A DNA stretch of 15,588 nt from Methanobacterium sp. (GTDB lineage Archaea > Methanobacteriota > Methanobacteria > Methanobacteriales > Methanobacteriaceae). Shown piece after piece: positions 1 to 6,003 of the stretch. The stretch covers positions 1 to 15,588 of the forward strand of contig JAJRAE010000233.1 of assembly GCA_028682985.1 (NCBI GenBank), given 5' to 3'. Each line of letters begins with the position of its first letter. The stretch's first letter is position 1. The position numbers and the translations under genes are program-made. Under the pieces are notes generated by a model. That model had not been told where the DNA came from, did not search any database, and worked only from the letters and a program-made list of their open reading frames with translations.

Positions 1-48
<48 letters not shown>

Positions 49-193
49 TTATTTTAAATAAGACATTTAAATTAGAAAAACACTTTAATTTTATTATTTT
101 GCTATAAAATTCCTTTTTAATTAATACAAAATCAATTTATTACTTTAATCTTAAAAGAGATTTTAGAAAATCAAAACAAAGATTGTTATTTAA
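49..193. other. AT-rich gap between convergent genes
   Basis: This short spacer separates the end of the tRNA from the end of the CBS-domain gene on the opposite strand. It is almost entirely A/T with several short T and A runs that could end transcription from either side. I see no open reading frame, clear hairpin or repeat in it. Confidence 0.4.
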
Positions 194-592
194 TTAGACC
201 GGTATTAATAGCTCAGCAGCCACCAACCGGCAGATATCGGTCTTGGTAATTACACCCACTGGTTTTTCATCATCTAAAACGAGTAATCCAGAGATGTCAG
301 CTCGGATCATTAAATTAGCAGCGTCTTCAATATTATCATCAGCAGATACTGTCATGATATCATCTGACATGATATCGGCAATTTTGGAGGTTTTATCTTC
401 CTTGCTGGGTTTGTTGCTGCCCAATATACCTATAAGATCGTAGTAGGAGATCACACCCTGAGGGTTTCCCTGTTCATCCATTACAAACAGCCTTCTAATT
501 CCTTCTTTGTACATCTTTTCAAAGGCTTCTATCGGTGCTGTATTTAGACCAACTGATATTACACCATTATTCATGGCTTCCTTAATTCTCAT
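194..592 (-). CDS. CBS-domain pair protein
   Basis: A 132-residue protein made of two tandem CBS motifs (about residues 1-60 and 70-132), which together form one Bateman module. The repeats show the usual pattern: MRIKEAM...VISVGLNTAPIEA...GIRRLFVMDE...GVISYYDL, then IADIMSDDIMTVSADDNIEDA...ISGLLVLDD...GVITKTDI. Such modules bind adenine nucleotides or SAM and act as sensors; methanogens encode many stand-alone copies whose ligands are mostly unknown. A GTG codon at 601 is also in frame, but the Shine-Dalgarno-like AGAGTGA lies just before the ATG at 592, and starting there gives the typical N-terminus MRIKEAM. It is divergent from nikR and convergent with the tRNA. No catalytic domain is attached, so its target cannot be inferred. 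Confidence 0.9.
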   Translation of the reverse strand: MRIKEAMNNGVISVGLNTAPIEAFEKMYKEGIRRLFVMDEQGNPQGVISYYDLIGILGSNKPSKEDKTSKIADIMSDDIMTVSADDNIEDAANLMIRADISGLLVLDDEKPVGVITKTDICRLVAAELLIPV

Positions 593-631
593 TATTATCA
601 CTCTTTTATATTCTACATTATTAGCCTATAA

Positions 632-643
632 TATATATAAAAT
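632..643 (-). promoter_or_regulatory. TATA box of the CBS-domain gene
   Basis: Read on the minus strand, TTTATATATAT preceded by an A/T-rich BRE-like stretch lies about 45 bases upstream of the ATG at 592. This fits an archaeal TATA box giving a short leader that contains the AGAGTGA ribosome site. Confidence 0.45.
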
Positions 644-770
644 TTAATATTAGTCGTTTCAAAAATGTTATCAAAAAGTTACGGTAAATTATTAATATGT
701 AAAGTTCCATAGTATTAAGTAAGTATGAATTTATTATTAAATCAAAATCAATTGTTTTTTATTTACAATA

Positions 771-799
771 TTGTTTTCTAATAACAAACTTTAAATATT
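771..799 (+). promoter_or_regulatory. nikR promoter with small inverted repeat
   Basis: A TATA-like TTAAATATT at 791-799 is placed correctly for a start site near 820 and the nikR ATG at 842. Directly upstream, TTGTT (771-775) and AACAA (783-787) form an inverted repeat with a 7-base spacer, and ATTGT (751-755) with ACAAT (765-769) forms a second one. Because NikR regulators often control their own gene through palindromes near the promoter, these are possible operators. Such short AT-rich repeats also arise by chance, so this is weak. Confidence 0.35.
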
Positions 800-841
800 A
801 AAATTTAGTATTACAAATTAAACAAAATGGAGGATAAAAAG

Positions 842-1261
842 ATGATGAGAATTAGTATGTCACTACCAAAGAAACTCTTAAACGAATTCGATGAAGTGCT
901 GAAAGACCGCGGATACCAGTCAAGATCAAAGGGAATAAGAGATGCACTAAAAGATTACATAGTGAGATATCAATGGATGAATGACATGGAAGGCGACCGC
1001 ATAGGAATACTTGCCGTGATATACGACCACCATTATACTGGAGTCATGGAAGACCTTACCGACATCCAGCATGACTTCAGGGAATATATCAGCGCAGTTA
1101 TGCACGTCCATATGACCGACAAATACTGTCTAGAAGTAATCGTGGTAAAAGGTGATGTTGAATACATACGAAAACTAACCGAAAAAATCATGAGACTCAA
1201 AGGTGTGGAACACGTTAAACTCACCAGCACAGCAAGTGGAGAAACCTTGGACGAAAAATAA
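842..1261 (+). CDS. nikR: Nickel-responsive transcriptional regulator NikR
   Basis: Nickel-dependent ribbon-helix-helix repressor of 139 residues. The N-terminal half (about 1-45) has the DNA-binding strand RISMSL followed by two helices, including SRSKGIRDALKDYI. The C-terminal half (about 52-135) is the ACT-like tetramerisation and metal-binding domain. All four ligands of the square-planar nickel site known from E. coli NikR are present at matching spacing: His77, His88, His90 and Cys96 (QH, then VMHVH, then KYC). An upstream ATG at 827 is in frame, but a strong GGAGG (829-833) lies inside that extension, 8 bases before the ATG at 842, so 842 is the better start. Methanogens need nickel for [NiFe] hydrogenases, methyl-coenzyme M reductase (F430) and other enzymes, so uptake control is the likely role. 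A hydrogenase protease gene lies two genes downstream. Confidence 0.92.
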   Translation: MMRISMSLPKKLLNEFDEVLKDRGYQSRSKGIRDALKDYIVRYQWMNDMEGDRIGILAVIYDHHYTGVMEDLTDIQHDFREYISAVMHVHMTDKYCLEVIVVKGDVEYIRKLTEKIMRLKGVEHVKLTSTASGETLDEK

Positions 1262-1293
1262 ATCGAATCGATTAACTAATTATCAAAAAATTT

Positions 1294-1340
1294 TTTAAAA
1301 TAAAATAAGATAGGACCCATTATATTCAATAATAAAGGTG
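1294..1340 (+). promoter_or_regulatory. Promoter and ribosome site of the methyltransferase gene
   Basis: A TATA-like TTTTAAAATA (about 1294-1303) follows the end of nikR, and a good Shine-Dalgarno AGGTG sits at 1336-1340. This pair points to translation starting about 5 bases further on, at 1346, where the codon is ACG rather than ATG. Confidence 0.4.
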
Positions 1341-1345
1341 TTTTT

Positions 1346-2116
1346 ACGTCCTATCATCATAACCTAACCCATGATAATGAAAGATTGGCCGGCTTTTGTG
1401 AAGCCATAACCAAGATCAGGGGTATTGTATATGACATAGGGGCAGGATCAGGTATTTTAACTGAATTTGCTGCTTCTTATGCTAATTTTATTTATTCTGT
1501 AGAAATTGATCCCCAGATTTCCAGGAAAACTAGGGATATACTAAAAAATTATAAAAATATTTCTTTTATAAATGATGATGCCCGTAAAGTGGATTTTCCC
1601 AAAAAAGCTGATTACATTATATGTGAAATGCTAGACACTGCCCTTATAGACGAGGAACAGGTCCCTATTTTAAATTCTGTGCTCAAATATCTTAAGAATG
1701 AGGGAAAAGTAATTCCCTGTGGAATATTTAATGGTGCAGAACCAATTCAAAGTAAAGCAGAACACATCTACTACCAAGAAGATGAAACATCACCAGAAAA
1801 AGTATTAGGGCCTTTAAATATTTACAGCAAGTACGAATTTGGCAAATACATCCATCCACTTGCCGAATTTAAACTAAAAATAAAGATAAACAGGGAAGGT
1901 ATTTTAAACAGTTTAAAAATTACCACTTTCACCCTAATAACAGAAGATATCATATGTGGACCAACTCCAATGATGAATTCTCCCCTGATAATCCCCATGG
2001 AAAAGTTAAAGGTTAAACCAGGAGATACAGTTGGAATATACTTAAGTTATCAGATGGGTGGTGGACTTGATACCATTGAAACCAGAATTAAAGGAATTTC
2101 AAGAAGCACTGTATAA
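1346..2116 (+). CDS. SAM-dependent methyltransferase, PRMT-like, apparent ACG start
   Basis: Class I Rossmann-fold methyltransferase. Numbered from 1346, the glycine-rich SAM loop VYDIGAGSGIL is at 28-38, the ribose-binding acidic residue is in SVEID (about 53), and INDDARKVDF (about 75-84) follows. The stretch IICEMLDTALIDEEQ and then KNEGKVIP resembles the acidic loop and strand of protein arginine methyltransferases, so a protein substrate is possible but not shown. The reading frame is open from 1304, yet has no ATG, GTG or TTG until TTG 1385, which would remove TSYHHNLTHDNER, a stretch that looks like part of the protein. AGGTG sits 5 bases before ACG 1346, so I place the start there. 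It lies between nikR and the hydrogenase protease gene, which overlaps its end. The family is secure; the substrate is unknown. Confidence 0.8.
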   Translation, partial: TSYHHNLTHDNERLAGFCEAITKIRGIVYDIGAGSGILTEFAASYANFIYSVEIDPQISRKTRDILKNYKNISFINDDARKVDFPKKADYIICEMLDTALIDEEQVPILNSVLKYLKNEGKVIPCGIFNGAEPIQSKAEHIYYQEDETSPEKVLGPLNIYSKYEFGKYIHPLAEFKLKIKINREGILNSLKITTFTLITEDIICGPTPMMNSPLIIPMEKLKVKPGDTVGIYLSYQMGGGLDTIETRIKGISRSTV

Positions 2117-2567
2117 ATTCATTGAAAACCATGAAAAAATAGTTTTTCTGGGCATTGGTAACCAATTAAGGGGAGATGATTATTCCGGTGCTCTAACAGC
2201 CCTAAAACTAAGCCATAAATGTCCCAGTGATGATGTTACTATAATAGACGGGGGATCCGTCCCTGAAAACTACACCGGATTAATAAGAAAGGAAGATCCC
2301 AGCCACATCATTTTAATAGATGCAGCAGATATGGGAAAACCACCGGGATATTTAAAACTAATTAAAAAAGAGGAAATATCTCAGTATAATATTTCCACAC
2401 ATGCCATGCCCCTATCCTTTTTAATAAAATATTTAGAACAGACCACCAGGGCCCGAATTATATTGATTGGAATTCAGCCACTGGAAATGGAACTGGCAAA
2501 CGCCCTGTCAGAGGATGTTAAAAAGAGTGTGGATTTTTTGGTAGACATCTTAAGAACTATTTGTTAA
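2058..2567 (+). CDS. hycI: Hydrogenase maturation protease, HycI type
   Basis: Peptidase of the M52 (HybD/HycI) family, which removes the C-terminal tail of a [NiFe]-hydrogenase large subunit once nickel is inserted. The family signature GIGNQLRGDDYSG is at about 32-44. The three metal-sensing residues known from E. coli HycI correspond to Asp41 (second Asp of GDD), Asp88 (ILIDAAD) and His115 (STHAMPLS). Length (169 residues, or 163 from TTG 2076) is normal. The start is uncertain: GTG 2058 or 2061 and TTG 2067 or 2076 are all in frame, and GGTGGTGG upstream could serve the later ones. The gene overlaps the methyltransferase by 40-60 bases, which implies translational coupling. Substrates in this group could be energy-converting hydrogenases (Eha/Ehb) or other [NiFe] enzymes; no hydrogenase subunit is in the window to decide. 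Confidence 0.88.
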   Translation: MVDLIPLKPELKEFQEALYKFIENHEKIVFLGIGNQLRGDDYSGALTALKLSHKCPSDDVTIIDGGSVPENYTGLIRKEDPSHIILIDAADMGKPPGYLKLIKKEEISQYNISTHAMPLSFLIKYLEQTTRARIILIGIQPLEMELANALSEDVKKSVDFLVDILRTIC

Positions 2568-2632
2568 AATCCTTTACTCTGTCTTATTTTAAAAAAGCTA
2601 CGTTAAACCATTTGTAGAATAAACACTCTTTA

Positions 2633-3331
2633 CTAATCCACTACCAGAGTACCCAGCAAGCCGTGGTTGTAGTCGTACTGTAGTTGTGCTGAATTCATTA
2701 TCTCGAAGTTCCGATAGGGGCTATTCAAGTAAGGGAATATCATACCAGTAAAGGTATAGTAGTAGGCACCCAATCTACCGTAGTAGTGTTCGCAGATCTT
2801 ATAATATAATGGCAGTCCACAGCCCTGGTTAATAATGGGGTTATCGCTTCGGACGGTCCCATGCCAGAACATTAGTCTGGGGCCTTCCTGTCCATTTTGA
2901 GCGGCTCTTTTATCCAGATAGTCCAGTGCATCTGTTAAATTTTCAAATATTATTCCGTCTGATACGTAGTCGTAGCGTTCATCGGGGATTCCAAATAGCA
3001 GTCCCTGTATCACATCGTTCCATTTAATGTTGGTGCTGTAGCCTCCTTTATCAATAAAACCCAGCTCCATGATGAATACATCCCCTTCGTAATAGCAGGG
3101 GTATCCGCTTTTATGCCCGGCCAAGTGACATACGAGTACTGTATTTGATCCTCTCTGCTTAGCATATTTTGCTGCAAGTGTGGAATGAGGGTTTCCTGGT
3201 GACATATCAGGATTCAATATTTTTACAAAACCTAAACGACCCATAGGTGAATATGGACCGGCTAAACTACTTACATATGCAAAAACTGCTATTCCTACTA
3301 TAATAAGGATGATGATAACTTTCCATTTCAT
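2633..3331 (-). CDS. Membrane-anchored exported protein of unknown function, Tyr-rich
   Basis: I do not recognise this 232-residue family. Residues 5-20 form one strong hydrophobic segment after MKWK, which fits a signal anchor with the rest outside the cell. The outer part is rich in tyrosine (21 of 232 residues), including clusters such as CEHYYG and GAYYYTF. It has four cysteines (68, 79, 171, 180), an even number that could form disulphides, and a CHLAGH motif at 68-73. One N-glycosylation sequon (ENLT, Asn131) is present. It is transcribed against the nickel group and divergently from the pseudomurein cluster 345 bases away. A cell-envelope role is suggested only by export and location. 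A cysteine hydrolase or transpeptidase is conceivable because Cys, His and Asp are available, but no known motif confirms it. The ribosome site before ATG 3331 is weak (GAGAG). Confidence 0.75.
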   Translation of the reverse strand: MKWKVIIILIIVGIAVFAYVSSLAGPYSPMGRLGFVKILNPDMSPGNPHSTLAAKYAKQRGSNTVLVCHLAGHKSGYPCYYEGDVFIMELGFIDKGGYSTNIKWNDVIQGLLFGIPDERYDYVSDGIIFENLTDALDYLDKRAAQNGQEGPRLMFWHGTVRSDNPIINQGCGLPLYYKICEHYYGRLGAYYYTFTGMIFPYLNSPYRNFEIMNSAQLQYDYNHGLLGTLVVD

Positions 3332-3676
3332 GATTAAGCTCTCATTATTCTAAGATCAATCTTTTTAAAATATTTCAGTCAAATTTTATATTTATTCCAA
3401 TTAATTTTGTTTAATTTATTTTTACCAGCTAAAAGTCTATCAATATATAAAGATTATAATTCATATAACGTATTATTAAACTTTGCCCCAAATCTGGGGG
3501 ATAAAATTACAATCCAACACTCCTTTGATATTAAAATTTTGTAATAAAGAGATAAAATCAAACAATTTTTTACTTTAATAATTTCCGTCTTAGTATTTAA
3601 AGTATATCACCAAAATTGGTCATTAGAAAAAAAGCCCAACTATTTATATTAAAAAGATTTTCCAAAAAATGATATA
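3332..3676. other. Divergent intergenic region upstream of the pseudomurein cluster
   Basis: This 345-base AT-rich gap holds promoters for the exported protein on the minus strand and the ATP-grasp gene on the plus strand. On the minus strand ATAAATATAAAATTT (3381-3395) is a good TATA candidate. Near the middle, CCCCA (3486-3490) and TGGGG (3495-3499) make a compact G/C-rich hairpin that stands out from the surroundings. ATTACAA (3506-3512) and TTGTAAT (3539-3545) form a wider inverted repeat. I see no open frame or RNA gene with confidence. Confidence 0.5.
3642..3650 (+). promoter_or_regulatory. TATA box of the ATP-grasp gene, probably leaderless transcript
   Basis: ATTTATATT at 3642-3650 is centred about 30 bases before the ATG at 3677. 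Archaeal transcription normally starts some 25 bases after the TATA centre, so the message would begin at or within a few bases of the ATG. No Shine-Dalgarno sequence precedes the ATG, which agrees with a leaderless or near-leaderless mRNA. Confidence 0.45.
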
Positions 3677-4831
3677 ATGAAAATATTATTTATAGGAGCA
3701 AGACTCTTCAATGAGGTGGCTTACTTTGCAAAATCAAAAGGTATAGAAACTATTTTAACTGAATCAAATCCAGATACTAATAATTTAGAATTAGCCGATG
3801 AATACCATATAGTTTCAAGGGGAATGGAAGAACCAATGGAATTAGCCATCTCCAGGGACGTGGATGCTGTTGTACCTCTAATAGGAATTGATAAACCACT
3901 ATTGGAAGTGGCTCAGATGAAGGAGAAGCTGGAATCTGAATACAAATTACCTGTTGTTTCATCTGGAGTGGAAGCAACTGCTATTGCAAAAGACAAATTT
4001 AAAACCAAGAAATTTCTACAGGAAAACAACATAAAAACACCCAGATACAATAAATTAAACAAGGACCAGTATTATCAATCAGAATCCCCCATGAAATATC
4101 CTGTTGTCTTAAAACAGTCTGAAGGTCAAGGTGGGGTGGGAGTTAAGATTTCTAGAACGTCTGTAGAAACTAAGGGCTACTTGGATATCTTTCCAGAATG
4201 CATGATTGAGGAATATATAGAAGGTGCTGAGATTTCAGTGGAGGTTTTAAGATGGAACGGGAAATCAGTACCGCTGGTTGGTGTGTATAAAGGAGATACC
4301 ACACTAAACGGGATCCATCCACTTAATAAAACCAGGATCGCCCCTGTAGATTTGAATGGCCTGAATAATCAGGAACTTATTAAACTGGCCAGAAAAATCA
4401 CACATAAAATGAATACCAGTGGAACAGTAGAAGTGGAGTTCATATATGATCATAAGAAAAAGGAGTTGAATACCCTGGAGATAAACACCAGGCCCAGTGG
4501 GACCAGGTTTCTGACCTTCTGTTCCTCCAATATCAATCCCATGCACCAGCTGGTTAACATGGCACTGGGAGAATGGGATCCAAATAAACTGGTAAGGGAG
4601 ATAAAAAATTACAATGCTCTTGAATTACCCCTGCCCCCGGAAGTCTTAAAATCAAATCCTAAGCTTAGAAATGACGATAATCAAAAGAGGCAAATTTTAA
4701 CTAAGGAAAAACCTTATATTATTCACGGCCCAGAAAAAGCCAGTAGAATTACCATTCGGTCTTCCCATCTAGAAAAATCCTGGGAAATCCTGGACAACTT
4801 AAAATTGGACATAAATAAATTAAAACATTAA
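3677..4831 (+). CDS. CarB-like ATP-grasp ligase of the pseudomurein cluster
   Basis: A 384-residue ATP-grasp enzyme related to the carbamoyl-phosphate synthase large subunit and biotin carboxylase fold, but a single unit rather than the duplicated CarB. Residues 1-95 form the N-terminal Rossmann-like domain (MKILFIGARLFNEVAYFA). The glycine-rich ATP loop VVLKQSEGQGGVGVKI is at 143-158. The adenine-binding strand is at MIEEYIEGAEISVEV (176-190), and the Mg-binding residues lie in VEVEFIYD (Glu254) and LEINTRPSG (Glu268, Asn270). ATP-grasp enzymes activate a carboxylate as acyl-phosphate and join it to an amine or thiol. Heading the MraY/Mur-ligase cluster, it is a candidate for an amide bond or amino-acid activation step in pseudomurein peptide assembly; the substrate is inferred, not known. 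MraY follows after 76 bases. Confidence 0.85.
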   Translation: MKILFIGARLFNEVAYFAKSKGIETILTESNPDTNNLELADEYHIVSRGMEEPMELAISRDVDAVVPLIGIDKPLLEVAQMKEKLESEYKLPVVSSGVEATAIAKDKFKTKKFLQENNIKTPRYNKLNKDQYYQSESPMKYPVVLKQSEGQGGVGVKISRTSVETKGYLDIFPECMIEEYIEGAEISVEVLRWNGKSVPLVGVYKGDTTLNGIHPLNKTRIAPVDLNGLNNQELIKLARKITHKMNTSGTVEVEFIYDHKKKELNTLEINTRPSGTRFLTFCSSNINPMHQLVNMALGEWDPNKLVREIKNYNALELPLPPEVLKSNPKLRNDDNQKRQILTKEKPYIIHGPEKASRITIRSSHLEKSWEILDNLKLDINKLKH

Positions 4832-4907
4832 AAATCCTAAAATCAAAATTAAATAACATTAAATCATATTAAAGAAAAAATCATAAAATCTTCGGAGCAG
4901 TGATTGA

Positions 4908-5984
4908 TTGAATTTAACAGACCCCTTTATCTATATCCCCTTTATAATATCATTTCTAGCAGTGGTTTTATTTACCCCCTTTGTAAGGAGAACCCTGCTA
5001 AGCGCCAACATCACCGACAACCCCATAGTATCAGAACACAGCCATAAGCAGGGTACTCCCACCATGGGCGGTCTGGCCATCTTATTGGGACTGCTCCTAA
5101 TTTTATGTATATATTCCGGGAATAAAATCCTGGTAATCACCACTGGAGTTATGCTGGTGGCCTCCATAATAGGATTATTTGATGACATAATAGGATTGAA
5201 GACCAAAGAATTCCAGAAAGTAACAAAAAATATAAGCTCCCATACAGTGGAACTGGGAAGATTGATACTCAAACCAGGTGAAGAAGCTAGAGTAGCCACT
5301 CCTAAAGCTAAAAAAGATGTGGATGCACTGATTGATGCGGGTAAAGTACAGGTTATCCGTGAAGTTCCCATTAAAAGTGAGATTAAAGAAAGGGAGAAGA
5401 TATTTTCCCAGATATTGGTCTCCCTTTTCCTGGTGGTTTCCGGAGCAGTGCCCTTTATACTGAGCGGATACAACGTGGGCTTTTTATCCATCCCCATAGC
5501 AATAATCGGTGTTGTGGGGGCTATCAATGCCGTGAACCTTATTGATGGAATGGATGGTCTGGCAGCTGGGGTTATGGGCATAGCCTCTCTAGCCACCGCC
5601 CTATTCTGCATCTTAACTGGCCGGCTTGAAGTAGCAGTGGCATTTATGGCCCTTTCCGGTGTATGCTTCGGATTTCTGGTTTACAACAAATTACCGGCAT
5701 CCATATTCATGGGAGATACCGGTTCATTTGCACTGGGGGGATTCTATGCAGCAGCAGCAGTACTGGGTGACGTAATAGTCTTCGCAGTAGTGGCCATAGC
5801 AGTGCCCATATTATCAGTTATAATCAGCCTGATGCATCGTTCCAAAATAATAAAATTACCAGTTGAACCATTGCACCACACCCTACATTATAAAGGGCTC
5901 TCTGAAGGAAAAATTGTGGCATTATACTGGCTCACTACCTTTATAATATGTGCAGTTGCCCTGTTTTACTATCAGCTATTTTAG
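4908..5984 (+). CDS. MraY-like phospho-glycosyl transferase (lipid I-type step of pseudomurein synthesis)
   Basis: Integral membrane enzyme of the MraY/WecA superfamily, 358 residues with about ten predicted membrane helices. By analogy it transfers a UDP-linked sugar-peptide precursor to polyprenyl phosphate at the inner face of the membrane. Visible motifs: SHKQGTPTMGGLAI (45-58), the metal/catalytic FDD (91-93), NAVNLIDGMDGLAAG (207-221), FMGDTGSFALGG (267-278) and the His-rich PVEPLHHTLHYKG (318-330). The PTMGG and HHxxH-like features are closer to bacterial MraY than to the N-glycosylation enzymes. Between FDD and the next helix (about 166) the loop is some 70 residues, about twice the bacterial length, with a soluble insert at roughly 105-160. 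Start is TTG 4908, preceded by GGAG (4894-4897) and GTGAT; no better codon is in frame. It is followed 19 bases later by Mur ligase 1. Confidence 0.93.
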   Translation: MNLTDPFIYIPFIISFLAVVLFTPFVRRTLLSANITDNPIVSEHSHKQGTPTMGGLAILLGLLLILCIYSGNKILVITTGVMLVASIIGLFDDIIGLKTKEFQKVTKNISSHTVELGRLILKPGEEARVATPKAKKDVDALIDAGKVQVIREVPIKSEIKEREKIFSQILVSLFLVVSGAVPFILSGYNVGFLSIPIAIIGVVGAINAVNLIDGMDGLAAGVMGIASLATALFCILTGRLEVAVAFMALSGVCFGFLVYNKLPASIFMGDTGSFALGGFYAAAAVLGDVIVFAVVAIAVPILSVIISLMHRSKIIKLPVEPLHHTLHYKGLSEGKIVALYWLTTFIICAVALFYYQLF

Positions 5985-6003
5985 AATAAATCCATTGATT
6001 AAA

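Noticed and set aside
827..841. N-terminal extension of NikR from ATG 827
   Set aside because: The strong GGAGG site lies inside this extension and correctly serves ATG 842; no ribosome site precedes 827.
1371..1409. ATG at 1371 as an alternative or frameshifted start of the methyltransferase
   Set aside because: It is in another frame and stops after 12 codons (MIMKDWPAFVKP). Nothing else suggests a frameshift, because the methyltransferase frame itself stays open back to 1304.
3506..3545. ATTACAA/TTGTAAT repeat as a hairpin or operator
   Set aside because: Arms of 7 AT-rich bases with a 26-base spacer are expected by chance in DNA this AT-rich, so I mention it only within the intergenic entry.
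4931..5611. Long open frame (226 codons) antisense to the MraY-like gene
   Set aside because: It is the mirror of a gene with all MraY motifs, has no ribosome site or recognisable domain, and its composition reflects the complementary strand of membrane-protein codons.
5950..6003. N-terminal extension of Mur ligase 1 from GTG 5950
   Set aside because: It would overlap the last helix of mraY, reads MQLPCFTISYF with no family resemblance, and ATG 6004 gives the expected MurE/F-like N-terminus.
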